Under the pieces are notes generated by a model. That model saw nothing but the letters and a program-made list of their open reading frames with translations. It was not told the DNA's origin and ran no database searches. Positions 1 to 8,859 of a DNA stretch of 64,000 nt are shown piece after piece. Within the stretch, counting starts at the first letter, position 1. Each line of letters starts with the position of its first letter. Source of the DNA: Streptosporangiales bacterium (GTDB lineage Bacteria; Actinomycetota; Actinomycetes; Streptosporangiales; WHST01); assembly GCA_009379825.1 (NCBI GenBank), contig WHTA01000002.1:1-64000 (forward strand), given 5' to 3'. Both the position numbers and the translations under genes were made by a program.

Positions 1-23
1 CGGCCGAAGCCCGCCAGGCTCAC
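1..23 (-). CDS. Start of next minus-strand gene (partial)
   Basis: A GTG at 23-21, inside the left copy of the direct repeat, begins the same codons (V-S-L-A-G-F-G) as the truncated Tat reading frame at 114-28. The real downstream gene therefore probably restarts here and continues to the left of the window, likely as a Tat-exported protein. Only seven codons are visible, so the product is unknown. Confidence 0.3.
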
Positions 24-27
24 CACG

Positions 28-114
28 TCAGACCGTGCCCGCCGTGCCGAGCGCGGCACCGGAAGCCGCGGCGCCGGCGAGGAACGCCCGCCGGCCGAAG
101 CCCGCCAGGCTCAC
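28..114 (-). pseudogene. Truncated Tat signal peptide ORF
   Basis: A 28-residue frame starts with GTG at 114, overlapping the hexosaminidase stop by four bases (GTGA), and ends at a TGA created by the repeat. It encodes a near-textbook twin-arginine leader: GRRAFLAG followed by an Ala/Gly-rich hydrophobic stretch. It looks like the beginning of a Tat-exported protein duplicated by the 91-bp event. The intact gene probably restarts at 23. Whether the peptide is made is unknown. Confidence 0.5.
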
Positions 115-1925
115 CACGTCAGACCGTGCCCGAACGGGTACAGCGGCGTGTCCGGGTCGTCCGCCCGCGGGATCGTCACCGGCAGCTTGCCCTGCGGCGC
201 CTTCTCGCCGTACATCACCTTCGCCAGCGACTCCATGGCGACCGCGTTGAACGAGTAGGTGGCGAGGTGGGTGTCCGCCTCGGTGACGTACGCGATGTCG
301 TACGGGTCGCGCACACCGACGACCACCACCGGTTTGCCGGTCGCGACCAGCTCGCGCACCAGCTGCTGCTGCTTGCCCGCCGGGTCGGTCGGGTTGCCCC
401 CGGGGTTGGTCTCGTCGGTGTCCCACGCCTTCATCGTCAGCACCACGGTGACGTCGTTCGTCTCGGCGGCTGCCTTGGCCGCGGCGATCGACTCGTCGGA
501 CGGGCGTGCGCCGGTCTCGAGCGTCTGCGTGGTGGCGTCGCGCTCCTCAAGCGAGGACGCGAGCGCGCCCGTGGTGTCCTCGCCCCAGCCGGTGACGAGA
601 ACGTTGCGCGGTTCGGCGGACAGCGGCAGGTGATCGCCGCCGTTCTTCACCAGCGTCGTCGTGCTATCGGTGATCTCCTGTGCGCGGGCGAGGTTCTGCT
701 CGGTGCCCACGACGTCCATCACAGCGTCCTCGTCGACGAACGGGTGGTCGATCTGGCCGTTGCGCCACTTCAGTTCGAGCACCCGGTACACGGACTCGTC
801 GATGCGCTTCTCGGTCAGCTCGCCGTCCTTCACCGCATCGATCACCGCGTCGTACGCGACGTCGAACTCGGGCGGGTTGAGCAGGACGTCGGCGCCCGCC
901 TTCAGCGCTAGCACGGGTGCGCGGTCGTTGCCGTACTTCTCCGTGATGCCGGCCATGTCGAGCGAGTCGGTGACGATGACGCCGTCGTACCCGAGCTCGC
1001 CGCGCAGGATGTCGGTGAGGATCGGCTTCGACACGGTGGCCGGGTCACCGGAGGGATCGAGCGCGGGCACCTGGATGTGCGCCGTCATGATCGAGTCGAT
1101 GCCGCGGTCGATGGCGGCCTCGAACGGCGGCAGGTCGAGCTCCTCCCACTGCTGCCTGGTGTGCTCGATAACCGGGAAGCCGTAGTGGCTGTCGGTGGCT
1201 GTGTCGCCGTGGCCGGGGAAGTGCTTCGCCGCGGACGAGATCCCCGCGTCGCCCTCGTAGCCGCCGACCTGTGCGGCGGTGTGCTGTGCCGCCAGCTGTG
1301 GGTCCTCGCTGAACGACCGCACGCCGATCACCGGGTTCAGCGGGTTGACGTTCACGTCCGCCACGGGCGCGAAGTCGTGCCGTACGCCCATCGCGGCCAG
1401 CTCAGTGCCGGTGATCGCGGCGGCGTCACGGGACGCCGCGGTGCTCCCGCCGGCGGCGAGTGCCATGTTGCCGGGGAACTGGGTCGCCGGTGGGCCGACA
1501 CGGACGATCACGCCGCCCTCCTGGTCGATCGAGGCGAGCAGCGGCACCTCGGCGCCGGTGGACGTGGCGGTCTCCTGCAGGCCGTTGGAGAGCTCGGCGA
1601 CCTTCGTCGGATGGCTGGTGTTGTCCGCCCACGCGAAGTACAGCACGCCGCCCAGGTGGTACTTCTCCACCACCTCGCGCGCCGTCGGCACGCCGTAGTC
1701 GTCGATGTTGCCCTGGTGCGGCCCGTCGGCGGTCTGCCCGTAGACCCTGGTGGAGAAGAGCTGTCCGACCTTCTCCTTCAGCGTCATCCCGGCGATGGTC
1801 GACTTGATCCAGCCGTGCATCCGAGAGTCCTTTGCCGAGTTCCCCGCATGGGCCGCGGGCGCGGTCACCCCGGTGGCGAGCAGTGCGGCTACCGCGAACG
1901 TTGGGACGATACGACGACTACGCAT
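111..1925 (-). CDS. Secreted GH3 beta-N-acetylhexosaminidase (NagZ-like)
   Basis: A 604-residue glycoside hydrolase family 3 enzyme, expected to release beta-linked N-acetylglucosamine or a related sugar outside the cell. Residues 1-27 form a signal peptide (RSRR, hydrophobic core, AHA cleavage site). The NagZ signature KHFPGHGDT lies at 234-242 with DSH just after it; this is the loop that supplies the His/Asp pair in NagZ enzymes. VTDSLDM at 318-324 carries the predicted nucleophile Asp320. About 200 further residues resemble the GH3 C-terminal alpha/beta domain, which is absent from minimal Gram-negative NagZ but common in Gram-positive forms. It overlaps the next minus-strand start by 4 bp, so the two are probably co-transcribed. 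The exact substrate is inferred. Confidence 0.9.
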   Translation of the reverse strand: MRSRRIVPTFAVAALLATGVTAPAAHAGNSAKDSRMHGWIKSTIAGMTLKEKVGQLFSTRVYGQTADGPHQGNIDDYGVPTAREVVEKYHLGGVLYFAWADNTSHPTKVAELSNGLQETATSTGAEVPLLASIDQEGGVIVRVGPPATQFPGNMALAAGGSTAASRDAAAITGTELAAMGVRHDFAPVADVNVNPLNPVIGVRSFSEDPQLAAQHTAAQVGGYEGDAGISSAAKHFPGHGDTATDSHYGFPVIEHTRQQWEELDLPPFEAAIDRGIDSIMTAHIQVPALDPSGDPATVSKPILTDILRGELGYDGVIVTDSLDMAGITEKYGNDRAPVLALKAGADVLLNPPEFDVAYDAVIDAVKDGELTEKRIDESVYRVLELKWRNGQIDHPFVDEDAVMDVVGTEQNLARAQEITDSTTTLVKNGGDHLPLSAEPRNVLVTGWGEDTTGALASSLEERDATTQTLETGARPSDESIAAAKAAAETNDVTVVLTMKAWDTDETNPGGNPTDPAGKQQQLVRELVATGKPVVVVGVRDPYDIAYVTEADTHLATYSFNAVAMESLAKVMYGEKAPQGKLPVTIPRADDPDTPLYPFGHGLTW

Positions 1926-2077
1926 GGCTGTCTCCCTGCGGCGCGCAGCGAATCGGCGTACGGGGGAAATTTGCCCCAGCTGCCGTTAGCCAGGCAACTT
2001 ACCCACCTGGGTGACGTCGGTCAACGCCTTGGCCGCAGGTGGTACCCGTGGTGATGGCGACCGCGTAGATTCGGCCT

Positions 2078-2815
2078 GTGCTCGACTACGACCGCGAAGC
2101 GGACTGCTACGACGCGACCAGGGGCGGCCAGGTGCGTGCCGACGCCGCCGCGGACGCGCTAGACTGGTTGTTCGGCCCCACCGTGCGGCAGGTGCTCGAC
2201 GTCGGCGCCGGTACGGGGATCGTCAGTGCGGCGCTGGCTGCCACCGGCAAGACGGTGTACGGCGCGGACGCGTCGGCCGGCATGCTGCGGCTGGCCGCCG
2301 GGCGGCTGCCCGGCAGGCGGATGTGCGCCGACGTGACCAGGCTGCCGGTCCGTGACGGCATGTTCGACGGGGTGTTCGTGATGTGGCTGCTGCACCTGGT
2401 GCGCGACTCCGCCGGCGCGGTCGCGGAGTGCGTGCGGGTGTTGCGGCCGGGCGGGCTGTTCGTCACCAGCGTCGAGGTGCACTCCACCCACCAGCGGGTG
2501 GCGTCCGACGTCACGGAGATCCTCATGCGCTACGCGAAGCCGGGCTGGCAGGACCGGGAACGCGACCGGCGCGACAAGGTGGTGGCCGCGGCGGACGCCG
2601 CAGGGGCGCGGTACGCGGGCGAGACCACGTACGTCGGCCACGGCCGCGGCATGGTGCCCGCACACGTGGCACGGGAGATGGCCGACGGCATGGTGCCCAT
2701 CGGCCGGCTCGACGACGACGCGAAGGCCGCATGCGTCCGCGAGCTGGAGGCCCTGCCGGACCAGACGGCCAGACGCCCCGACCCGGTGTACACCCTGGTC
2801 GCGTTCGTCGCCTGA
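2078..2815 (+). CDS. Class I SAM-dependent methyltransferase
   Basis: A 245-residue methyltransferase of the UbiE/Methyltransf_11 type. Motif I is LDVGAGTG near residue 40, an acidic residue ends beta-2 (GADAS), and the post-motif LRPGG lies near residue 128. Translation starts at GTG 2078; no long N-terminal extension is possible because a TAG lies just upstream. The substrate is unknown. The gene is divergent from the hexosaminidase (152 bp between starts) and convergent with the CGNR gene, with 8 bp between stops. Small-molecule methylation is the safest reading. Confidence 0.85.
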   Translation: MLDYDREADCYDATRGGQVRADAAADALDWLFGPTVRQVLDVGAGTGIVSAALAATGKTVYGADASAGMLRLAAGRLPGRRMCADVTRLPVRDGMFDGVFVMWLLHLVRDSAGAVAECVRVLRPGGLFVTSVEVHSTHQRVASDVTEILMRYAKPGWQDRERDRRDKVVAAADAAGARYAGETTYVGHGRGMVPAHVAREMADGMVPIGRLDDDAKAACVRELEALPDQTARRPDPVYTLVAFVA

Positions 2816-2823
2816 GTGAGCGG

Positions 2824-3405
2824 TCAGGTCTGCCGGCGCTCCCGGTAGGCGGCGGCCTTCACCCGGCTCTGGCAGGCGGTCGAGCAGAACCTGCGTGAGG
2901 TGTCCACGTACGCGCGGTCGCAGCTCGGTGCTGAGCAGATGCCGAGCCGCTCGGCGTACTCGCCGCCGAGCACTACGGCGAGGCCGGTTGCGCAGCTCGC
3001 GGTCCAGCCGCCGACGAGCGAGCCGTCGGTGCCGTGGAAGTGCAGGTGCCAGGGCTCGCCGTCGTGCTTGCTGAGCTCTGGGCGTGCGCCGCTGTCCGCG
3101 AGCAGCCGGTTGACGGTGCCGGCGGCGGTGTCGAGGTCGGCGGCGGCGACTGCCTCGAAGACCGTACGCAGCCGCGCGGCGAGGGCGACCAGGTCGTCGA
3201 CGTCGGCGCGGTCAGGCGCGGTCTGCCGCCGGTTCGGCGAGCTGGTGGCCGCGAGGGCGCCGGCGACGGCGTCGAGCAGGGCGTCGCCGGCGGGCAGCGG
3301 GTACGGCCGGCCGCGGGCCTCGCCGGGGGTCGCGACGTTGACCAGGTCGACCGTCACCCGCACGACCGCATCCATGTGACTGTTGAAGTCCACTTGACCG
3401 GTCAC
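2824..3405 (-). CDS. ABATE/CGNR zinc-finger family regulator
   Basis: A 193-residue protein with an N-terminal ABATE-like domain (NSH near the start and DLVNVATP) and a C-terminal zinc-finger region. The last 45 residues carry C-x4-C, then SRRFCSTAC followed by QSRVKAAAYRERR. This matches the CGNR finger family, with QSR where CGNR usually stands. Members are predicted DNA-binding regulators; the ligand is unknown. The start is GTG 3405; an in-frame ATG at 3376 is an alternative. It is divergently transcribed from the methyltransferase at 3460, and a palindrome sits over its start codon, which suggests it controls that gene and itself (inference). Confidence 0.8.
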   Translation of the reverse strand: MTGQVDFNSHMDAVVRVTVDLVNVATPGEARGRPYPLPAGDALLDAVAGALAATSSPNRRQTAPDRADVDDLVALAARLRTVFEAVAAADLDTAAGTVNRLLADSGARPELSKHDGEPWHLHFHGTDGSLVGGWTASCATGLAVVLGGEYAERLGICSAPSCDRAYVDTSRRFCSTACQSRVKAAAYRERRQT

Positions 3406-3422
3406 GCCTTCCTGACTAGATC
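3394..3422 (+). promoter_or_regulatory. Candidate promoter with palindromic operator
   Basis: TTGACC (3394-3399), a 17-bp spacer and TAGATC (3417-3422) form a plausible -35/-10 pair for the methyltransferase at 3460. The -35 box is embedded in the perfect 10-bp palindrome TGACCGGTCA (3395-3404), which also covers the GTG start of the divergent CGNR gene. A protein bound there could shut off both genes. Confidence 0.5.
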
Positions 3423-3459
3423 ACTGTCGTACTCGATTATGCCAGTGACGGGAGTCCTC

Positions 3460-4230
3460 ATGCTGCAGACCGATGCCGCCGTGTCCTGGGTGGCGAGCTG
3501 GGATCGCCAGCAGGAGAAGTACATGGCCGACCGCGAGGAGCGGTTCGCGGTGATCGCGGACGTCCTGGAGACCACCACCGGCCGACCGGACCCGCTGGTC
3601 GTGGACGTGGGCTGCGGCCCGGGGTCGCTGGCGGCACGCATCCTCGACCGGCTGCCCGCCGCGCAGGTGGTGGGCGTGGACAGCGACCCGCTGCTGCTCG
3701 GGCTGGCCGCCGGCGCGTACGGCGACCGCTCCGGCCTGCGGCTGGTCGACGCCGACCTGCGCGCCGACGGCTGGCCGGGCCGGCTCGGCCTCGACCGGCC
3801 CGCGGACGCGGTCGTCAGCACCACAGCGCTGCACTGGCTGTACCGCGACGAGCTGGCGAGGGCGTACGCGGACTTCGCCGGCGTGCTGCGGCCCGGCGGG
3901 GTGTTCGTGGACGGCGACCACATCTACGAGGGGCCCGACCGGCCCCGCCTCGACCAGCTGATCCGTACCTTGCGGGAGACGCGGGCGGTGCGGGCCGGCG
4001 TGCCGCACGACGGCACCGCGTGGCAGAGCTGGTGGGCCGAGGTGACCGCGGCGCCCGAGCTGGCGGAGCTGGTGACCGAGCGGTCGCAGCGCTCCCTGGA
4101 CCACAACGGCAGCAGCGACGTCTGGTTCGCCGACCGGCTGGAGCTGCTCGACAAGACCGGCTTCGTCGAGGCCGGTACGGTCTGGCAGTCCGGCGACGAC
4201 CGCGTGCTGGTCGCGTTCCGCGGCGAGTGA
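3460..4230 (+). CDS. Class I SAM-dependent methyltransferase
   Basis: A 256-residue methyltransferase. Motif I is VVDVGCGPGS near residue 50, an acidic residue follows in GVDSD, and LRPGGVFVDGDH lies in the second half. ATG 3460 is preferred because GGGAG lies five bases upstream; ATG 3439 is in the same frame. It is divergent from the CGNR-type regulator and is probably its target. The stop is 9 bp from the convergent HEAT-like gene. The substrate is unknown, and it is not a close duplicate of the methyltransferase at 2078. Confidence 0.85.
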   Translation: MLQTDAAVSWVASWDRQQEKYMADREERFAVIADVLETTTGRPDPLVVDVGCGPGSLAARILDRLPAAQVVGVDSDPLLLGLAAGAYGDRSGLRLVDADLRADGWPGRLGLDRPADAVVSTTALHWLYRDELARAYADFAGVLRPGGVFVDGDHIYEGPDRPRLDQLIRTLRETRAVRAGVPHDGTAWQSWWAEVTAAPELAELVTERSQRSLDHNGSSDVWFADRLELLDKTGFVEAGTVWQSGDDRVLVAFRGE

Positions 4231-4239
4231 CCGCCAGGG

Positions 4240-4959
4240 TCAGAACAGGCTGGGGCTGAGTGAGGCGGCGGCGAGCCTGGCGGCCTGCCGCACCTCCTGC
4301 TCCCGGTCGTCGACCAGCGGTGCGAGCACCCGCCAGGCGGCCTCCTGGTGCGCCTTCGCCGCGCGGCAGCCGAGCGCACGGGCGACCGCCCACCTGGCCT
4401 GTGGCTGCGTCCCCCTGGCCAGGGTGCCGAGCCACGCCAGGGTGAGGTCCGGGTGGTAGCGCAGCATGCCGTCGCCGATGGTGATCGGCGCGAGCACGTA
4501 GCGCACCTCCTCGGTGCCGTCCGCCATCAGCGGCGTCAGCGCGTCGAGCAGCCGGCGCGCGGTGGCGGTGTCCGCGGACGCGGCCGCCCAGCCGGTGCCG
4601 ACCGCGGCGGCCCTGCGGGCCTCCACGGAGGAGTGGCTCGCCCACCGCTTCACGACGTCCGAGCCGTCGCTGTACGACGTGACCAGCTCGGCGATGGCCA
4701 GCGCCACCCAGTCGCGCACGGCCGGGGACTCGTCCCTGGCCAGCCGGCGCAGCCGCGCCTCGGCGGCGGCCGCGCGGACCAGCCAGGCGGACGGCACGAG
4801 CAGCGCGGCCACCTGCCGCGCGGACGGGTCGGTCGAGTCGGCGAGGCCGCGCAGCAGCCGCCAGTCGGGTGGCTTCAGCCAGCGGACGAGGAACATCTTC
4901 AGCGCGTCCGGCGCCGTCCCGGTGGCCAGCTCGGTGTAGGAACGGAGCAGCTTCTCCAC
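4240..4959 (-). CDS. HEAT-like helical repeat protein
   Basis: About 239 residues of Ala- and Leu-rich helical repeats, for example AVRDWVALAIAEL, VEARRAAAVGTG, QARWAVARALG and VRQAARLAAAS. This spacing is typical of HEAT or DNA-alkylation-repair-like scaffolds. No catalytic motif was seen. The start is uncertain: GTG 4959 is the best in-frame choice and lacks a clear ribosome site. The frame stays open further upstream but reads through sequence with no conserved look. A scaffold or protein-binding role is inferred from the fold only. Confidence 0.65.
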   Translation of the reverse strand: MEKLLRSYTELATGTAPDALKMFLVRWLKPPDWRLLRGLADSTDPSARQVAALLVPSAWLVRAAAAEARLRRLARDESPAVRDWVALAIAELVTSYSDGSDVVKRWASHSSVEARRAAAVGTGWAAASADTATARRLLDALTPLMADGTEEVRYVLAPITIGDGMLRYHPDLTLAWLGTLARGTQPQARWAVARALGCRAAKAHQEAAWRVLAPLVDDREQEVRQAARLAAASLSPSLF

Positions 4960-5205
4960 TTGTACGGGGTCACGTGTAGCGCATACCCGGATGGCGTCAT
5001 GGCGCCATGCAGTGCGCGACAACGGAGCGACTCCCGAAGCCTGAGCAGACAGTATGGCAGCGTGCGGTGAAGTACGCCGTCCCCCTGTTATGCAGGGTAG
5101 TTGAGGTCGGCAGTTGCCGAAAGCGCGGGACCGAGGGTGTCGGCCAGATCGCTGCCCGCTGTCCCCCGCGGGCTGCGTCCGCGGTGCGCAGGGCAGGGCT
5201 GGACA

Positions 5206-6450
5206 ATGGGGTACGTGGCAGACAACGCATCGGCTCGCGACATCGTGGTGCTCGGCTCGACCGGCTCCGTCGGCACCCAGGCGCTCGAGGTCGCGGGGCG
5301 GAACCCGGACGCGTTCCGCGTGGTCGGGCTGGCGGCGAGCGGCACGCGCACCGAGCTGCTCGTGCAGCAGGCGCTGGACTTCGGCGTCGCGGCGATCGCC
5401 GTGACGCGCACGTCGGCGGTGCAGGACGTCCAGCTCGCGCTCTACGCCGAGGCGCAGAAGCGGGGGTACGCCAAGGGCGAACACCGACTGCCGAAGCTGC
5501 TCGGCGGGCCGGACGCGGCCGCCGAGCTGGCGGCGTGGCCGTGCGACACCGTGCTGAACGCGATCGACGGCTCCGCCGGGCTGCCGGCCACGCTGGCCGC
5601 GCTGACCGCCGGCCGCACGCTGGCGCTGGCCAACAAGGAGTCGCTGATCGTCGGCGGCGAGCTGGTGCGGCAGCTGGCCGCGCCCGGGCAGATCGTGCCC
5701 GTCGACTCCGAGCACTCCGCGCTCGCCCAGTGCCTGCGCGGCGGCGACCCGGACGAGGTGCGCAAGCTGGTGCTCACCGCCAGTGGCGGGCCGTTCCGCG
5801 GCAGGTCGCGGGCGGACCTGACCGAGGTCACCCCGGAGCAGGCGCTCGCGCACCCGACCTGGCAGATGGGCCCGCTGGTCACGGTCAACTCCGCAACCCT
5901 GGTGAACAAGGCGCTCGAGGTCATCGAGGCGCACCTGCTGTTCGGGGTGCCGCTCGACCGGATCGAGGTCACCGTCCACCCGCAGTCGATGATCCACTCG
6001 ATGGTCGAGTTCGTCGACGGTTCGACGCTGGCGCAGTGCTCGCCGCCGGACATGCGGCTGCCGATCTCGCTCGGCCTCGGCTGGCCACGCCGGGTCGCGG
6101 ACGCGGCGCCCGCGGTCGACTGGCGGCAGGCGCACACCTGGGAGTTCTTCCCGCTCGACGACGAGGCGTTCCCCTCGGTGCGCCTGGCCAGGGAGGTGGC
6201 GGCCAGCGGCGGCACGTACCCTGCCGTCTACAACGCGGCCAACGAGGAATGTGTCACCGCCTTCCTCGACCACCAGCTGCCTTTCCTCGGTATCGTCGAC
6301 ACTGTCCAACGCGTCGTCGAGGCGCACGCAGAGGCGGCCGACCCCGCGGCCACTGCCGGGTTGACGGTCGGTGCCGTGCTGGAGGCGGACGCCTGGGCGC
6401 GGGAGAGGGCTCGAGAGATCGCAGGCATCCGAAGGGATAAGAGGCAGTAG
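5206..6450 (+). CDS. dxr: 1-deoxy-D-xylulose 5-phosphate reductoisomerase
   Basis: Converts DXP to 2-C-methyl-D-erythritol 4-phosphate with NADPH, the first committed step of the MEP isoprenoid pathway. Visible signatures are the NADPH-binding GSTGSVG near residue 16, [11 protein letters not shown], the metal/substrate loop VDSEHSA, the flexible-loop [12 protein letters not shown] and NAANEECV in the C-terminal half. The length of about 414 residues is normal. ATG 5206 has AGGG seven bases upstream; GTG 5215 is a possible shorter start. It abuts rseP with no gap, and ispG, another MEP gene, follows, a conserved actinobacterial order. Confidence 0.97.
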   Translation: MGYVADNASARDIVVLGSTGSVGTQALEVAGRNPDAFRVVGLAASGTRTELLVQQALDFGVAAIAVTRTSAVQDVQLALYAEAQKRGYAKGEHRLPKLLGGPDAAAELAAWPCDTVLNAIDGSAGLPATLAALTAGRTLALANKESLIVGGELVRQLAAPGQIVPVDSEHSALAQCLRGGDPDEVRKLVLTASGGPFRGRSRADLTEVTPEQALAHPTWQMGPLVTVNSATLVNKALEVIEAHLLFGVPLDRIEVTVHPQSMIHSMVEFVDGSTLAQCSPPDMRLPISLGLGWPRRVADAAPAVDWRQAHTWEFFPLDDEAFPSVRLAREVAASGGTYPAVYNAANEECVTAFLDHQLPFLGIVDTVQRVVEAHAEAADPAATAGLTVGAVLEADAWARERAREIAGIRRDKRQ

Positions 6451-7674
6451 ATGTCCGACATTGCGTTGCTCGGCTGGGCGGGCATCCTGCTCTTCATCGT
6501 GGCCCTACTGACGTCGATCATGCTGCACGAGGCCGGCCACTTCGTGTTCGCCAAGAAGTACGGCATGAAGGCGTCGGAGTTCTTCGTCGGCTTCGGGCCG
6601 CGGCTGTGGTCGTTCCGGCGCGGTGAGACCGAGTTCGGGATCAAGGCGCTGCCGCTCGGTGGCTACGTGAAGATCCTCGGCATGACGCCGCTGGAGGAGC
6701 TCGACCCGGCCGAGCAGCACCGGGCGTTCTACAAGCAGAAGCCGTGGCACCGCTTCATGGTGCTCGTGGCCGGCTCGCTGACGCACTTCGTGATCGGCAT
6801 CGTGATCCTGCTGATCCTGTTGATGGCCGTCGGGATCCCGATGAAGGAGCAGACCCTCGAGCTGCAGGCGGTCTCGAAGTGCCTGCCCACCTCGAACGCC
6901 AGCGCGTCCTGCGCCTCGGACGCGGGCAAGACCCCCGCGGCGAAGGCCGGCATCAAGCCGGGCGACAAGATCACCGGGTTCAACGGTGCGCCGGTGCAGT
7001 CGTGGGACGGGCTCAGCAAGGAGCTGCGGGCGCACGGCGGCGAGAAGGTCACGGTGACCGTCGAGCGGGGCGGCCAGACGAAGGAGCTGTCGACGACCCT
7101 CGCGACGGTCGAGGACCAGCAGACCGGCAAGCAGATCGGTTTCCTCGGCGTGACCGCGGGTGAGCGCATCAGCGGCTACCAGACGTACGGTCCGCTCGAG
7201 GCGGTCGGGAAGACCGGCGAGGTCTTCGTGCTGCAGATCGGGCTGATCTTCAAGACGCTCGGCCAGCTGCCCGCCGCGATCCCGAAGCTGTTCAGCGAGG
7301 AGCGCGGCGAGACCGAGGGCGGTCAGGTAGGCAGCGTGGTCGGCGCGGGCCGGATGGCCGGCTCGCTGTTCGGCTCCGACGACCCAGGTCGCGCCAAGGC
7401 GTCGAACTTCCTGAACATGCTGCAGAGCATCAACGTGTTCATCGGCGTGTTCAACCTGCTCCCGTTGCTGCCGATGGACGGCGGGCACATCGCGGTGCTG
7501 TTCTGGGAGCGGATAAAGGCGTGGTTCGCGCGCAAGCGCGGGAAGCTGGACCCAGGTCCGGTGGACATGACCAAGCTGATGCCGCTGACCTACGCGGTGT
7601 TCGTACTGTTGGTCGGTCTGGGCGCGGTGTTGATCACGGCTGACGTGGTCAACCCGCTGGAAAGCCCGTTCTGA
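6451..7674 (+). CDS. rseP: RIP site-2 protease, RseP family
   Basis: Intramembrane zinc metalloprotease of 407 residues that cleaves membrane-bound regulators such as anti-sigma factors. HEAGH at residues 26-30 in the first membrane segment gives two zinc ligands and the catalytic Glu; LLPMDGGH near residue 345 gives the conserved Asp. A PDZ domain occupies roughly residues 150-240 (KAGIKPGDKITGFNG). The start codon follows the dxr stop directly, so the two are probably translationally coupled. It is the M50B form found between dxr and ispG in actinobacteria (Rip1-like). Its targets cannot be told from the sequence. Confidence 0.95.
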   Translation: MSDIALLGWAGILLFIVALLTSIMLHEAGHFVFAKKYGMKASEFFVGFGPRLWSFRRGETEFGIKALPLGGYVKILGMTPLEELDPAEQHRAFYKQKPWHRFMVLVAGSLTHFVIGIVILLILLMAVGIPMKEQTLELQAVSKCLPTSNASASCASDAGKTPAAKAGIKPGDKITGFNGAPVQSWDGLSKELRAHGGEKVTVTVERGGQTKELSTTLATVEDQQTGKQIGFLGVTAGERISGYQTYGPLEAVGKTGEVFVLQIGLIFKTLGQLPAAIPKLFSEERGETEGGQVGSVVGAGRMAGSLFGSDDPGRAKASNFLNMLQSINVFIGVFNLLPLLPMDGGHIAVLFWERIKAWFARKRGKLDPGPVDMTKLMPLTYAVFVLLVGLGAVLITADVVNPLESPF

Positions 7675-7688
7675 GGGGACGGACGTAG

Positions 7689-8843
7689 ATGAGCACTAAC
7701 CTCGGGATGCCGACGTTGCCGCCGCAGGCGCTGGCCGAGCGGCGTGCGACCCGGCAGCTGATGGTCGGCAAGGTGCCGGTAGGCGGCGGCGCACCGATCT
7801 CGGTGCAGTCGATGACGGTGACGAAGACGACGGACGTGGACGCGACGCTTCAGCAGATCGCGGAGCTGACCGCGGCCGGCTGCGACATCGTCCGGGTCGC
7901 CGTGCCGAGCAGGGACGACTCCGAGGCACTGCCGGCGATCGTGGCGAAGAGCCAGCTGCCGGTCGTCGCGGACATCCACTTCCAGCCGAAGTACGTCTTC
8001 GGCGCGATCGAGGCCGGCTGCGCGGCGGTGCGGGTCAACCCGGGCAACATCAAGAAGTTCGACGACCAGGTCAAGGAGATCGCCGCCGCGGCCAAGGCCA
8101 ACGGCACGCCGATCCGGATCGGTGTGAACGCCGGCTCGCTCGACCCGCGCCTGCTGGAGAAGCACGGCAAGGCGACGGCGGAGGCACTCGTGGAGTCGGC
8201 GCTGTGGGAGGCGTCGCTGTTCGAGGAGCACGGCTTCTACGACATAAAGATCTCCGTGAAGCACCACGACCCCGTCGTCATGGTGCAGGCGTACCGGCAG
8301 CTCGCCGACCGCTGCGACTACCCGCTGCACCTCGGTGTGACCGAGGCGGGCCCGGCGTTCCAGGGCACCATCAAGTCCGCGACCGCGTTCGGTGCGCTGC
8401 TCGCCGAGGGCATCGGCGACACCATCAGGGTCTCGCTGTCGGCGCCGCCGGTCGAGGAGGTCAAGGTCGGCAGCGCGATCCTCGAGTCGCTCGGCCTGCG
8501 GCCGCGGAAGCTGGAGATCGTCTCCTGCCCGTCGTGCGGCCGTGCCCAGGTGGACGTCTACAAGCTGGCCGACGAGGTCACCGCGGGTCTGGAGGGCATG
8601 GAGGTGCCGCTGCGGGTCGCGGTGATGGGCTGCGTGGTGAACGGCCCCGGCGAGGCGCGCGAAGCGGACCTCGGGGTGGCGTCGGGCAACGGCAAGGGCC
8701 AGATCTTCGTCAAGGGCGAGGTCGTCAAGACGGTGCCCGAGGCGATGATCGTGGAGACGCTGATCGAAGAGGCGATGCGAATTGCCGAGGACATGGAGTC
8801 CGACGGCGTAAGCTCTGGGCCACCCGAGGTGTCGGTCACCTAG
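7689..8843 (+). CDS. ispG: HMBPP synthase (flavodoxin type)
   Basis: Iron-sulfur enzyme that converts MEcPP to HMBPP, the penultimate MEP step. At 384 residues it is the bacterial short form. The N-terminal TIM barrel starts with the typical [13 protein letters not shown] and SVQSMT. The [4Fe-4S] cluster ligands are the two cysteines of SCPSCGR (near residue 280) and the cysteine of [10 protein letters not shown] (near 315). A strong GGGG ribosome site precedes ATG 7689, 14 bp after rseP. It forms an operon with dxr and rseP. Confidence 0.97.
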   Translation: MSTNLGMPTLPPQALAERRATRQLMVGKVPVGGGAPISVQSMTVTKTTDVDATLQQIAELTAAGCDIVRVAVPSRDDSEALPAIVAKSQLPVVADIHFQPKYVFGAIEAGCAAVRVNPGNIKKFDDQVKEIAAAAKANGTPIRIGVNAGSLDPRLLEKHGKATAEALVESALWEASLFEEHGFYDIKISVKHHDPVVMVQAYRQLADRCDYPLHLGVTEAGPAFQGTIKSATAFGALLAEGIGDTIRVSLSAPPVEEVKVGSAILESLGLRPRKLEIVSCPSCGRAQVDVYKLADEVTAGLEGMEVPLRVAVMGCVVNGPGEAREADLGVASGNGKGQIFVKGEVVKTVPEAMIVETLIEEAMRIAEDMESDGVSSGPPEVSVT

Positions 8844-8859
8844 CCGGAGAGGTGGGCGC

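Larger units (their letters stand above)
1..132. repeat. 41-bp direct repeat with 91-bp offset
   Basis: Bases 1-41 and 92-132 are identical, giving a tandem duplication with a 91-bp period that runs off the left edge. Each copy carries the last codons of the hexosaminidase gene and the GTG start of the next gene on the minus strand. Because 91 is not a multiple of three, the duplication cuts the first copy of the downstream reading frame short. It could be a real slippage event or an assembly artefact at a contig end. Confidence 0.85.
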
